40,006 nucleotides of DNA from Candidatus Omnitrophota bacterium (GCA_003140935.1 PLLJ01000040.1:1-40006), one strand, 5' to 3'; positions 12,001 to 19,443 are shown, numbered from the stretch's first letter. Made by a program: numbers and translations. Notes: generated from the letters alone by a model not told the origin.

Positions 12001-15000
12001 CAATTCAGGTTGGGCGAAGAGGGAACAACAGCGATCATTGATGGGAACCACAGCCTTGATCTTTCGATGCTTTTGCCCGAAACGATCGCTTCGATCCGTG
12101 CCTGCGGGGGATATGGAACTCTTTCGATGAGTGCAAGCGGAACCCTGAGCATTGCCCCGAACATCCAGGCGGCTGTTGAGTTGGGTCATGATTTTAGTTT
12201 TTCGGCCAGCGTGGATGTTCCTGATTCCTTTAAACCCGCAAGTGCCGAAGAACTGACGAGTGTGATGAAGATCCAGAGCTGGATCGAAGCGCACGACTTG
12301 ACGGCGGCGGATATCCAAGCGCTTGCTTCGGTTCCCCCCAAAAAATTGCCGGAGCTTTTGGAGCAACTTGCCGGAGTCCCGGCAGGCGAGCGCTTCTCCA
12401 TTTTAAAAGAAGCCTTCAGTGTCAGATCCGTGTCCGGAACGATCACTCGAACATTAAGAGATTCGGTTTTGCAGGAGATGTCCGCGGAATCCGACCTTGT
12501 AGAGTTGAGCCATCTTGTGCTCGCGATCGGAAATTATTTTAACGTTCAGAAAAAAGTCGCAAGTTGGCTCGAAACAAAAGTTCCCGCGCTGAAAGGGAGT
12601 ATCCCTGTTCGCGGTTTGAATCTCTTCGTGGCTTGGCATGCTTTGCAGAGTTTCCGTCTTTCCCAGGATCCCCAAAAACAGCTTGCCCCATACCTTGCGG
12701 CGGCGCTCGCGGCTTCAAAAAACATCGATGAAGAGGCCCGCAAGAAAGCTGTTCTGGAGATCGCTCCGGCTGCGGATCTGACGGGGTCGCGGTTGACCGT
12801 CCCGCTTGGCATGGGCGATGCGCTCTCGCTGTTGGCCCTGCGGGCAATTCAAACAGGGAATTTTGATCTGGTGAAATCGGGGATCGAAACGATCCAGAAA
12901 ATAGCCTCAGAAAATCCCGAAATTCCGCTTCACGAGATCGTGCAGCTTGCGGCGGTCGAAGGAAAAACCGTTGCGGAAATAGAAACTGCCATAACAAGAC
13001 GGAATTTATTACTCGCGCAATTCAAAGTCGTATCGTTGGTTGAAGTGGCTCATCTGCCGCCTACGCTGCCCGCTCTTACGGGTTTTGCGCAGTTTGACGA
13101 TCTTCTCGGATCCCTCCAGACGCCGCCCGTGCTCCGGAGCCAGCCCGGTGTTTCGGGTCAATATCAGATTGTTGATTCTCTAGGGAGGGTCCGTGTGGCC
13201 TTAAGCGGGACCGGTCTACAGCCTGGTGGAGCGGCTCAGTACCGGAATGGCCGGTGGTTCTTGAGCGTGAAACAGGGTGGAGAGACCCGCTACGAGATCG
13301 AAGTGATGAATAATCGAACATGGATCAACGTTCTCGGGGAAGGCGGCGTGGTCCTTGAGAAGCTTGTCCACAGCGGCGACGAAGTCGTTTTTCAGAATAT
13401 GGGGAGCCTCGCGAATGGTGATCCGGTTCGGATGACGATCGCTGAAGATCGAGTGCTGACGATCGGAACAACCCCTCTCACAACGGGTGGATCCGTTGTG
13501 AAATTCATGGCGGTCAAGGACAAGGTCACGGAACTTGACGAGGTCATCGATACGGCAAGAGTTTCGGCGCGCTATGCAAAAGAAGGATCTTTTGAGGAAG
13601 CCCTCAGCTTTAATCCTTCATACAAGAAATACCGCAATGCGGCCACCGTTTTGTTGACGAAGGACGGGCATCAGCAAAACTTGCCCGGTCCCGCGTATTT
13701 CGGTCATGACGGGCGGGTATTTTTGGGCGAAGAAAGCGATCCTTCTAATTTTGCCATGGCGGCTGTGCCGGGTGTAATTCCTCCATTTGCGGAGAATGCG
13801 CCTGAAACGGTGATGATGCCCTATGAGGCGCGCGTCAATGCGAAGAACGAAAGAATGAGCGCCCTCCAACTCCATGTACTGAGTTTTGTTTACCGGCGCT
13901 TGACTCCAGACCAACAACAGAAGTTCGTCGCTTGGTGGCAGGCGAACAGGCGGACACTTAAAGATTTCGACGTATCGAAAGAAATAAGCAAATGGCTTGG
14001 CGACAACGGTATCACAAATGTTTCGATGGATCGCTGGGAGCAGGTCTCGAGGGAATTGAATGCGAGAGGATCCCTTGACCGGGGTATTTTGGTCAGGGCG
14101 GCGGGACCGCAAATCGACGGTGAAACGACCCATACGATGGTCCGGACGGCTCTGGCTAAGATCGGAGCTGCTGCAGGCAAAGAAGCCATCCGTAGTCTCT
14201 ATGAGGATCCTTTAGAAAGAATTATCGAGCGGGTTTTGAATGCGGATCAAAAGTTATACGCTGCGGCCAAGAGCGCCGGTTTGATCGGAAAAGACAAAAA
14301 GCCAATGCTTGCGGATTGGGAGAAATTCTTTAAGGCGCATCAGACTGAAATTTCCAAAAAGGATTACCAGGCTTTCGAATGGCATTCTCAACTGGTTGGG
14401 TCTGTTGTTGAAGCCGGGAAGGCATCCGGCGCAACTGAGGAAGAACGGCGCATCGCCGCGATGGCGCCTGTTTGGGGCGATCTGCTGGTGTATGAGCGGC
14501 CGGCTTATTTTAAAGATCATGGCGCACTTGCCGCGGCTACCCAAAGACTTCAGGAGGCCAAGAGCGAACGGGAGATCACACAGGCGGCAGAAGAGATATC
14601 CAAGATCCTAACGGCCGGATTTATGAAGGCGCGCCGGTCCAAACCCGAAAATGAAGCTGGTTTCCGTAAGGAATTAGCCCGTCTTATCGCTCAAACGCGG
14701 GAGGAAAATCCTTCCGCCTCGGTGGATTTCTCATATGTCAGATCCTCTGAGATCGAAACGATCCCGGCGGTTGAAGCGCAAGTGCAGCAAGTGTATCAAA
14801 CGAAGCTAGCAGCTCTTTTGGCGCACGAGACCACGCCTGTATCCGAAGAAACTTTCCGGGCAAGGGAAGCCCAGGCCATGAAGGAAGCTCGTGCGGAGAT
14901 TAACGCGACATGGAAAAAAGCGCATGGCTATCGTGATTATGAGATCCCCGTCTTTCGCCTGAATGGGGACGCGGCCAAGCGGTTGGGGAATTATTGGAGC

Positions 15001-18000
15001 TTGGTGAATGAAAAATGGGTAAGAACCTCCGGCGAAGAGGTCATGGCCCGAACGGATTTTGAGGCGTCGGCGGGCCTGTTTTCTCTCATGGGGGTCATGG
15101 TCATAGACGAGAGCTGGTTTGAACAATCTTTCGGCCATGCGGAAAAGCATCTGATCTTTCCGCGGCTTGGACTTTCCTTTGAAGAAAAGGGCGGCAAACT
15201 GCGATTCAAAGATTCGGATATTCGTCTCGAAGAAATCATGACCTTTATTTATCAGGTGATGACAAAGACCATCGACTGGGAAAATGGAAAGACTTACGAT
15301 ATTGAAACGCTCTATGGCAAATATCTCGAATATTCCAGAATGCCGCGGCTTATGAACGCCAAGGATCTGAAGAGCGCTATGGGGGCCGTTCTCTATCTCT
15401 TCCAGATTTTTGATCCCGAAACGGTCCAAAACATCATCCGCAACAGCGAAAAAGTCGAGGACCTGCTCGGCTGGCATAGTTTGTCGCCAGACCAGCTCAG
15501 AGATGAATTAAAAGCGGCGAAAGCCGGTTCCAGCACGGCAACGCCGAACCCGGCGACCGCAACGGCCGCAGAGGTGAAAGCGTTCGCGTATTCGGTAATA
15601 GCCAGAACAGCTCCCGGCATGTCGCTTGAGGATGCATTGAAGAGCTCACCGGCCGTTCAAGACCTGCAAAAGCTTTTCGAGGGGATCCTGAGTGAGGCTC
15701 AAGGAATCACAGACCCGACTCTCCAAGTGGCGAGATTCGAACTTATCGGGCAGTTCTTGAAGGGCAGTCAAGCAGACCGTCTTGCTTGGGGCATCGTTGG
15801 GGGGCTTGCGGAGCAGATCTTGACCGCCAACGTCGCGACCTTGGAGGCTTTGCGCGCCTATCTTCAGACGAGCGGGGTCATTGTTCATCCCGAGACCACG
15901 GCGAGCCAGGATGCGTCCGGCAGGTCCGTGATCAACGCTTCGTCGGTCAAATCATTGGTGGATGCCGCCATGTCACGGGCGGAAACCCGCGGGGAAGCGC
16001 TCGATAAATTACTTAATCAGAGCGGTATCACCGTGCGGGTTTGGACGGCTTATTATTTGTTCCGGGACCATTATGCAGAGCCCGGGATTCAGTCGGTCCT
16101 GGCTCAGTTCGATACGGGTGCAGGCGCGTACGACAATCTCGTAAAACTTGCGGGAGCGGTACTTCAAGTCTATCCGGGGGATGAAAACGGATCGATCAGC
16201 GAACCCATTTTGCGCGGGATCTTCGAAGCGATCGCAAAACGTACGGATGGGGACGTGCAGGCCCGGATCAGCTTGCTGGACCGGATCCTGAAAGAGGATC
16301 AGACCAAGGAGCCGGACGGTCTGAGCCGGACGATCGCGGCGAGGGTATGGTCGGCCATGATGTGGCAGTGGGAGAGCAATGGAGCGTTAAAAACATATCT
16401 TCAAAGCAACTATCTGAAGGCGACGCCCACAACGCTGGCCGATTTGATCAAAGGCATTCATACCGGCGCGATCCCCAATCAGGAAAGCGTCTTCGCGTTA
16501 ACCGAACTTCCGAGCGCAGAGGTCCTTCAGATGCAAGCAGGACTGCCGTTTGAATTGATGGTCACCGTTCCTTCCGGAAAAGACCAGCTCAGTAACGATC
16601 CCAATGTTAAAGCCTATGTGGTGTTAGGGGCGCGTCGCACGGGGTATTCCTCTGAATCCTCGGCTTATGACCTTTCCTTCGGGCTTCATAACCATCCGAC
16701 CCATAAAGAAGCGGGTACGGTTCAGGTCCTGCCGTCCGGAAAGTGGGCGGGTTACGACGGGCTCTTCCAGGCGGCAAAGAAAGAGAACGGCAAGTTTGTC
16801 CGTAAAGCGAACCTCTTTATCAATACAGAGCTCGGGATCACGAGGTATTCCGTCGTCAATGACGGTGAGCCGTTCCAGGCGGGCACTTTGACCGTCGAAG
16901 GTCAGCCGTCCATTCCTGTCACAAAGGAGATGGTCGAGGAGTATAACTCCGGGGCTACGAGCGGTTCCGGAAAGTTGGCAAAATTCGCGCTTGCGGCGGC
17001 CCGGGCCCAGAAATCCTTTACGATCGATTTTGCGGATGGTGATCTCCAGGTTCGTTACGAATTCAAGCCGTGGGACGTTTTGGCGAGGGGCGACACGCTT
17101 TCAGGGTTCGTCACCGATAACAGCGGAAAATCCATGATCCAGCCGATTGCGCCGGAAGTTCTGGCCATTCGTAGCCTTTTCGGGAAATTACAAGGGACGG
17201 ACCTGAACGGATATCGATTGTATTTCATGCAGGACCGCGGCCATTTTATGCTTGTAGGTGCGGATGGAAAACTGGTGCCGGATACGGAATTGAGCGTTCT
17301 GCCAACCCTTGAAAATGGCCATCTGATCTTGGAAACGGGGGTTGTCCTACCGTCAAGCCTCCAGAGCCAGGGGATATGGAGCGCTTTTGTGAGAAAAGTT
17401 GCCGAGGCGGCTCCCCAAAATGCCGAAATCATGGGAAGTATTGCGCATGTTCCGACATTGATCGGATTGACCGAAGCGTTGCCGGATGCATGGCGGTCGC
17501 AAGTTCAAGCTGACCTTGATGAGATCGCCTCTTTGGCTAAGGCGAACGGGATTGATCTCAATCTTCCGATCTTCGGGCAGACGGATACTAAGTCGAAAAA
17601 TCCAGTAGAAAATCAGATCAAGGCGCTGCAGTTGAAATTGAAAACAAATCTTATAAAGTTTTTCCGAGAAGCATCGCCGGCAGAAAAAGCAGGTGTTGAA
17701 CAAGCCGCAGCTTTGGGCATCGGGTTGGTCGGCGCAAAAATGAAAGCTCTGGGCGTGGACAAAGTCAGCATAACAGGCAAATTTATTGACGGCGCGGACC
17801 GGTTGGTCTTCCTCATGCCCGCCCAGCCAGCGCGTGCGGAAGTGCGGACGGTGGTAACGCCTGCTGCGACGGCACCCGTTATGCCAGCGCGCGCGGAATT
17901 GCGGCCGGCGGAGGCGAAGGTTGTCCAAGCTCGGGAGGCGGCGCAAGAGGCGGTGAAGCGATTGACGCCAGCGCAACTCCACGGTTTATCGATGCACAGT

Positions 18001-18918
18001 TTGCTGCGGTCGATTGCGGAGCTTCAGGTGCAAGTGAAGACGGTGGAGCAGGACCGTCGGCTTATGGGTAAGAGCGCCTTTATTGACGATGCTACGGGCG
18101 AGGTGGTCCTGAACCAGGCGGTCCTGGATCGCGCGGCCCCTGATGAGTTGAAAGATATTCTTATCCATGAAGCCGTGCATGGCGTCCAGCGCATTGAAAT
18201 GCCCGAGATTCTCGCGGAGGCCCGCCGGATCGACGCTGAAATGCAGGCTTACTTCCTGATGGCGGAGTGCATGGCCGAAGGCCCCTTGAAAAACCAGATC
18301 CGTGCGTTGCAGGCGATCGCACTTGGGAACGTCCGGTTCGACGATGAAAAAATGCGAAGGGATGTGATCCAGATCGAGGAACAGATTTTTGTGGGGTCCG
18401 TAGATTTTCAGGCCGGGATCGAGTATCTGATGAACCGGCTGAATGGACAGGTCTATACTCTCGGGAACTCACCGCTCAATGGGCTGATGGGTGTGAAGCC
18501 TCTTAAGAATGCGAAAGAGCTTGGCGCGGAAATTGGCCGCAAATTCAGCAAGGAACCGAAAAATCTTAACGAACACAGCATCTTTGTCGTGTCCAAGACC
18601 GATGCGGATGATGCTGAGATGCGCGCTGAGATCGGGAAGTTGCAGGGCTGGGGTTACGCGGTTTTCATATTTGACGAGGCGGATTTCGCGAAGCTCTTTG
18701 GTGGTAAGGTGAATCCTTATGAGGCCATCATGGAACTGGTGGATCTGGCTGCGGCACTTGGTAAGACCCAGTTCGTAAACCTGATGCATGAATATGAAGT
18801 CGATCCGCAGGACAAAGATAATAAGTTCTACTCAGTAGCAGCCTGCCTGACCAACGGCGTGATCAAGGCTCTCATCAGCGAAATGCTCACTCAGAAGCAA
18901 GTCGCCGTCGCCGCCTAA
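1..18918 (+). CDS. Giant multi-domain membrane protein with SecA/SF2-like ATPase and C-terminal HExxH motif (5' partial)
   Basis: The frame is open from base 1, so the true start lies outside the window; the ATG at 55 is inside a repeat and is not a credible start. At least 6,305 residues are encoded. In order: a 124-residue tandem repeat (4-539); beta-rich repeats each carrying LQWN (near 1132, 1501 and 2044); a long stretch of strand-like sequence to about 4100; about a dozen hydrophobic segments (4150-6340), rich in Gly and Ala; helical charged sequence; a motor ATPase (about 9100-11300) with Walker A APMGVGKT at 9241, Walker B DEVH at 9604, a SecA-type GMTGTA at 10408 and a QAFWRVGR helicase motif VI at 11002; a further long alpha and beta tail; two PARAE(V/L)R motifs (17827 and 17884); and HEAVH at 18166-18180 followed 24 residues later by Glu in an ExQAY context, the gluzincin layout. 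Giant proteins with membrane blocks are known from Omnitrophota, where attachment and predation roles have been proposed. Substrate and topology are not known here. Confidence 0.85.
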   Translation, partial: NAFGTFVYNSGLGNSDLKMAGLARFYSGTEQVGFGVIDKTGNILQGVINGVGILWSESEETKAANGGNAGYLTGDPKKIFNDDPRAGTFAAGSKAKELGAGRYEAVGAYNFSKAGFKGASEAELSAFGTFAVNFGLGNSDLKMAGLARFYSGTEQVGFGVMDKAGNITQGVINGQLIAWSSKEKANIVINAKTIENVRGEVASVDMRGEKGEPLANKAIEVKGFKSTDVNFSRLNEKEQLAVGNFVAAYQLGVAGLLVAGQTALLLGDKYVGSGVVDWHAKGGAQVTAARIGDTVYYLNNGKYEVLPMLAVVGTYDPKSRIQTVTLQLPTALKAARLTEVQSTTRSFLLSLCATQLSGLVTMEIVFMAGALSRNGKITLQWNKDHTKVDSYRFNATIQQNDQTERVLPLTLRYGADGKTLQYSVAGYNRFFNAIISEIDAKSGLQIIRLAFISTSAGGQLSAFEQAINSLLMSTYQIELNGKVPGLIIALSGMAKGQSVVTLQWNKERTKVEGYYFKTSISLKDQPEPVLLSVTARYAKDGKTLMFSFPEIDKQQAFYANLETMGKDGRQNVTLRFVRVEESKKPQADLGQLVQLPLGDVQNRLQNLSLTPVALREQVRGDLLNWRQNLPLILAAAGPSKRVLLQQAANAFLMNAYQIQFSEIMPGFVIGASGQLGGTVSLTLQWNASRTAVLTAAFNAKNIYANLGQGALPAGMNPAAMILSRSEEALTRVVYNVQDHTIKDATTRTVLISAQAIKSEVSLFRIVGAETRGFKLTLNENLGNGGIGLAALLAQSVSSSGLGKLFSIDWSDGKYSIGITSPLVAGPGNTSYQFFHLGGGDANSQREQIALSIFGNCYGFNPEGIQPFVSRDGKTPLSISTIVADAKGRVLAATTLDNTKVLSTLVNNQNWNDPVALRQSINKQIGNFDNESLQVLNYDQNGKWVKTAIIDLYATRTEIPATGRGPPDLNFTMRNNVLEFLREPGSARFGLFLDLRSRFFNLQPENKTMVGTYCGSAVEKIGNLLYIHDQDYSSAPTFQASSKISENLLVSNLSFISYAAGLSSARIQFNSLGYAVRDAIGTDKDVAGSINVSLELKPGLTWAFSLNREFTATDDVAKQIITINNPISGKTEIKYGELAREKYGAALHGVEGPEAIFSRSLGIDANLIHMLGGMGMIQDGRIFDRASGKEVGDTVHFLQYRTYAGNAGDLKESIEFSLYGQRTIHEMIHFVNVNARTGQINENVFELKYFITGVENEKFYDNPNKYIALRSDILNATNSDVLTDVDRNITVTKIVATNGRIQYALGGNASVQFGKQEGSYDAVGFTSTSNGMAFYVQKMETSQDGNKVAAWTIVSDYRNAVVINAVTKEEIRKIEYGRWESLTAGERVFYVVGTVVVVAVAIVATIVTCGGAAAVGGAFGIGAGATASFSGAMGVITATALYSAAGFGLAAGGAYWFNHGANALTSTFLVNAGISLSIASIASLGAAVAGWGAGFGALPLTEAIGTKILMPLGMPGLYATGANLALTLSGNHDKDLPFLNTLQGAMNVVSWLSYAGLAGGLMSMASKALTAAAAKEISAKTISAAVTGAIKTSPVFVKLFVGGALAYGIGSGFQAYGIRTAWTSALIQIGSVAMVCGLFGIASANAGFAALTGGSFFKEAMTFLTLTGLSAILAAPALENGAALRRFGFAAILLGVGARAAAAWGGSLVQASGSNLLVAVNNWGLLGLGSTLVVGLTIQLALPNFESIRGINIFVAKIFAGFLAAKAAMLFFGNPFMSFEANMSVVARLNMAGSLLAWGGAGVGLLGALTHIDGLKQVGLGMILIGLALRATAGWKIMGMRAEGAIAAANQVEMDLGLTIGARLYATAALYAKEGIKAFWESAAGSVLFFKFFPVMMAASGIDHLTDAVLHAFGIAGVMVKETERGYFTHLGSVIGQHWKFSTTEGGVFDRTRLLHDILLGQVLHLVGVTYASRSGFLGTLSGEQGVVKSLLRLGAPETYGAYFSHTGILLTRTAWVNAAASKLFNFVDNMIMFNLFMAPAQAWSAILNGKSPEAKSDYLQQIMHLPAMLMAFFSMPLGLMEATLSGDYRQFSAELSQYALFLVPQARRYWGAEKAMAETVANSHDNIRVTEAYETEAQGRLEASPDQKNAPVFWRGEFSEQVKAAENCRANGDTQGWLEANMKANRAQERARDSSRSAEGTAPDADRPALVTERGKFDEQVSTWRNALDSFAQGAVTGDLSKIVNFWYADLLRNGSSVAAKEISMFLEGTGDISRIEGNSSRMIDGLLKSAETKGLEPADRLGKLQEALGLALKINDKARYDQIAEKIRQIPSGKDGEPGVTVKTFEEAVAKAGRNVSITQEVLLEAQRTGVLDQAGRNNPFAPRDALTVLRLLYSGTMSKDYFSQLVNALASRALIFDLSNAFSEIVKKNDPAALRVFFEKIAAEYDKNVPAAGRLSKIFKTIPEVSGIKGFDKIADFSLVSEDGLFAQLFVRTFADALNFKVLDATLSDPLQTEASAEGRIMVQTTWGEISLGSLMVDTLLATVGKSIKGYVDGHIKAAAIDKLNAELAKNPSSARAIEIREAIDQISKAPSIEKLFAAKPEEAGLETVAYLLLSALGIGKEGYVSPFGEKGIFAGETFRNSVFRDSSEAIGRIYDWIKSKELKRDGEGKYVDPTAPGRYFRVVENKDGSARLEKAIYERAPDGNIRQSEPWTEVMVCGLQIERATDLTNLETFSRFFVTQILGEIAGKFEKVFNSILDAVKNAPPGESVSQSIAKVIGLEIGNLTPEDAAIVRVAERLIDGINEKGEAGKGEALRSFLAEYSKVSNQKEFIANMLWGLVERGGRITSDFESLSAADKAAAFADFGNWAILAKVWEQYKNYDPTASGDLSEIFSKPALQKISARLQTDLQAVQKEMESLSTEPDSRKASELGKKIAEKIFKLAQDALLENGQPRDKMTPGDAQKLARAFDLMLGNAILEGKGLETWLKIYSRFDLTIVNKQLSLGLDKGEIENAQKSYRFFDPRQSLKTESEIAVWSTAFAIHAYASMKGWFHTEGLQQSLDILSRMGSNGERGSILNAPMGVGKTLLGAIYATLEGVNLLLLSNEDLVGQFMGDSQEFFQAISGRKVVNLNDTYLKAFNNGDFSEIDQLNRDLTDPEKLVVASRNAIAEIANKLKTNAQWNAKYGEFMKAFTSAFKLFDEVHQCADPMHFIIGGNTRYAMELANFGVVVAAAKAALRGDIYEFYGEERASERSGPQKERIMVFFEAKDGHSAKYEELIGTDRAAILIKRDGSLEHTTTSWDKIMEIFKQAEVGGKSLVTDAIAEFRSSPDRASSDPLSNRELQSIIEMTVVNLGAKDLDAAIRNYGERTFGAEKMDVVDNAFRPFNRAGGAEADRIIEDTAKLIAAAMTGREIFDKLSDGRETSLDLKAWEKRSAIDPATIEFTSTLTAFSMFDLFLTSDGVRRPIGMTGTALGVRIPLEAMMGRMVEAVKLGGETLAYLIEMFTAVHDKDSYHRFEVGELRKTTTTKYAEEIAKVIKNHFLAEVEEKGKTVKYGLSQKADELYNNTIAHIGDADVLRQVRKILTEDPELIKKGTKFFFIDENSDTPGHDSADVEVKTFSDYVRESKDNKAIFIINRLGTVGLNYQVRANYLMFDSGLTNQEIMQAFWRVGRTKEAGSMAGERFESFAKVYLDHSFIEEQLRPLLGNKDYGQKMVEYLRGLVAGKATRDGLSWYQKTVDGKTQYFLSEEGGTKSRNVADLLNDVLTPGKVLSPEETLLLSVTLTSLEVADRTATALLHQLFTFRLMVDPMRVAFERAILSGDQDAIGALTELDALVHRHIREGYTDLQSSKNADYLDGEAHIRSVAGERAGKTIDELGKFLEGRGKNLHEGIRTALREGIDTATALRKLVTTGEPVEQDPTMFQGNLRGTPEQKARALLGIADRFAPDILPIERGKISEPQGAARTISEAGKIRVESPTFSEKNTEAARKLTPQNPVQFRLGEEGTTAIIDGNHSLDLSMLLPETIASIRACGGYGTLSMSASGTLSIAPNIQAAVELGHDFSFSASVDVPDSFKPASAEELTSVMKIQSWIEAHDLTAADIQALASVPPKKLPELLEQLAGVPAGERFSILKEAFSVRSVSGTITRTLRDSVLQEMSAESDLVELSHLVLAIGNYFNVQKKVASWLETKVPALKGSIPVRGLNLFVAWHALQSFRLSQDPQKQLAPYLAAALAASKNIDEEARKKAVLEIAPAADLTGSRLTVPLGMGDALSLLALRAIQTGNFDLVKSGIETIQKIASENPEIPLHEIVQLAAVEGKTVAEIETAITRRNLLLAQFKVVSLVEVAHLPPTLPALTGFAQFDDLLGSLQTPPVLRSQPGVSGQYQIVDSLGRVRVALSGTGLQPGGAAQYRNGRWFLSVKQGGETRYEIEVMNNRTWINVLGEGGVVLEKLVHSGDEVVFQNMGSLANGDPVRMTIAEDRVLTIGTTPLTTGGSVVKFMAVKDKVTELDEVIDTARVSARYAKEGSFEEALSFNPSYKKYRNAATVLLTKDGHQQNLPGPAYFGHDGRVFLGEESDPSNFAMAAVPGVIPPFAENAPETVMMPYEARVNAKNERMSALQLHVLSFVYRRLTPDQQQKFVAWWQANRRTLKDFDVSKEISKWLGDNGITNVSMDRWEQVSRELNARGSLDRGILVRAAGPQIDGETTHTMVRTALAKIGAAAGKEAIRSLYEDPLERIIERVLNADQKLYAAAKSAGLIGKDKKPMLADWEKFFKAHQTEISKKDYQAFEWHSQLVGSVVEAGKASGATEEERRIAAMAPVWGDLLVYERPAYFKDHGALAAATQRLQEAKSEREITQAAEEISKILTAGFMKARRSKPENEAGFRKELARLIAQTREENPSASVDFSYVRSSEIETIPAVEAQVQQVYQTKLAALLAHETTPVSEETFRAREAQAMKEARAEINATWKKAHGYRDYEIPVFRLNGDAAKRLGNYWSLVNEKWVRTSGEEVMARTDFEASAGLFSLMGVMVIDESWFEQSFGHAEKHLIFPRLGLSFEEKGGKLRFKDSDIRLEEIMTFIYQVMTKTIDWENGKTYDIETLYGKYLEYSRMPRLMNAKDLKSAMGAVLYLFQIFDPETVQNIIRNSEKVEDLLGWHSLSPDQLRDELKAAKAGSSTATPNPATATAAEVKAFAYSVIARTAPGMSLEDALKSSPAVQDLQKLFEGILSEAQGITDPTLQVARFELIGQFLKGSQADRLAWGIVGGLAEQILTANVATLEALRAYLQTSGVIVHPETTASQDASGRSVINASSVKSLVDAAMSRAETRGEALDKLLNQSGITVRVWTAYYLFRDHYAEPGIQSVLAQFDTGAGAYDNLVKLAGAVLQVYPGDENGSISEPILRGIFEAIAKRTDGDVQARISLLDRILKEDQTKEPDGLSRTIAARVWSAMMWQWESNGALKTYLQSNYLKATPTTLADLIKGIHTGAIPNQESVFALTELPSAEVLQMQAGLPFELMVTVPSGKDQLSNDPNVKAYVVLGARRTGYSSESSAYDLSFGLHNHPTHKEAGTVQVLPSGKWAGYDGLFQAAKKENGKFVRKANLFINTELGITRYSVVNDGEPFQAGTLTVEGQPSIPVTKEMVEEYNSGATSGSGKLAKFALAAARAQKSFTIDFADGDLQVRYEFKPWDVLARGDTLSGFVTDNSGKSMIQPIAPEVLAIRSLFGKLQGTDLNGYRLYFMQDRGHFMLVGADGKLVPDTELSVLPTLENGHLILETGVVLPSSLQSQGIWSAFVRKVAEAAPQNAEIMGSIAHVPTLIGLTEALPDAWRSQVQADLDEIASLAKANGIDLNLPIFGQTDTKSKNPVENQIKALQLKLKTNLIKFFREASPAEKAGVEQAAALGIGLVGAKMKALGVDKVSITGKFIDGADRLVFLMPAQPARAEVRTVVTPAATAPVMPARAELRPAEAKVVQAREAAQEAVKRLTPAQLHGLSMHSLLRSIAELQVQVKTVEQDRRLMGKSAFIDDATGEVVLNQAVLDRAAPDELKDILIHEAVHGVQRIEMPEILAEARRIDAEMQAYFLMAECMAEGPLKNQIRALQAIALGNVRFDDEKMRRDVIQIEEQIFVGSVDFQAGIEYLMNRLNGQVYTLGNSPLNGLMGVKPLKNAKELGAEIGRKFSKEPKNLNEHSIFVVSKTDADDAEMRAEIGKLQGWGYAVFIFDEADFAKLFGGKVNPYEAIMELVDLAAALGKTQFVNLMHEYEVDPQDKDNKFYSVAACLTNGVIKALISEMLTQKQVAVAA
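4..539 (+). repeat. 372-bp in-frame tandem repeat within the giant gene
   Basis: The sequence starting near 7 recurs at 379, exactly 372 bp (124 codons) later. Bases 30-110 and 402-482 are identical over 81 bp, and similarity fades after about 530. The first copy may be preceded by more copies outside the window. The near-identity at DNA level, including third codon positions, implies a recent duplication or gene conversion. Confidence 0.9.
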
Positions 18919-18985
18919 TTATCTTAGTGCTGTCCTTGTCTTCTACCTCTTTTTCCTATCGATTGACAAGGACGCATAAGGTCCG

Positions 18986-19443
18986 CTATAGACTACGGTC
19001 TCCCCATAAGAATGGCCTAGAATGGCTCAAAAACATGGCATTTTGACGGTCTTTGACCCAAAACGTGACTTAGGTCCTTCCGTAGAAAAGCCCCTTCCAT
19101 AGGCCCTTTAAATGGGCCATTTCCTCTATAGGGGAGCCCTCTCTAGGGTCAAGCCGGGAGAAAAAACCTCCATTCAAAGGCGATCCCGAACCTCGCTGCT
19201 AAGGAGCCATTCGAATGTCGTGAGTGCTGCGACTTAAGTAAAGTACAGCGCAGCTTTAGCGTTATCGGGAAACAAGTCACAAGAGTGGAAGGCTTTCGTC
19301 GATGAATTCGCCGTGCTTTGTGATAGAGGGCCTTATTTGATGTCCGGAAAGCCGTGCTCAGGACTCCATGAATTGTATAGAGGAGGCCTCTCATCAGTTT
19401 AATCGTACGTCCCATAATGTATCTTATGTAAAGTAGTCTATAG
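18986..19443. repeat. Non-coding segment bounded by 11-bp inverted repeats, possibly a MITE-like element
   Basis: This fills most of the gap between the giant gene and yqeY. CTATAGACTAC at 18986-18996 is repeated as its exact reverse complement at 19433-19443. No target-site duplication is visible just outside the repeats, so insertion is not proven. Inside, a 19149-19415 minus-strand frame encodes a short Arg-rich peptide with no recognisable features; it was not accepted as a gene. A nested stem-loop lies at 19091-19134. The segment could be a decayed insertion, an RNA gene or a coincidence. Confidence 0.35.
19091..19134. other. Stem-loop downstream of the giant gene
   Basis: CCCCT (19091-19095) pairs with AGGGG (19130-19134), and inside it GGCCC (19102-19106) pairs with GGGCC (19114-19118). 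There is no T-run, so it does not look like a standard intrinsic terminator. It could still be the 3' structure of the giant mRNA or part of a small RNA. Confidence 0.35.

Noticed and set aside
19149-19415. 88-codon minus-strand frame between the giant gene and yqeY
   Set aside because: Arg/Ser/Leu-rich composition with no recognisable domain, no good ribosome site, and it lies inside the inverted-repeat element.
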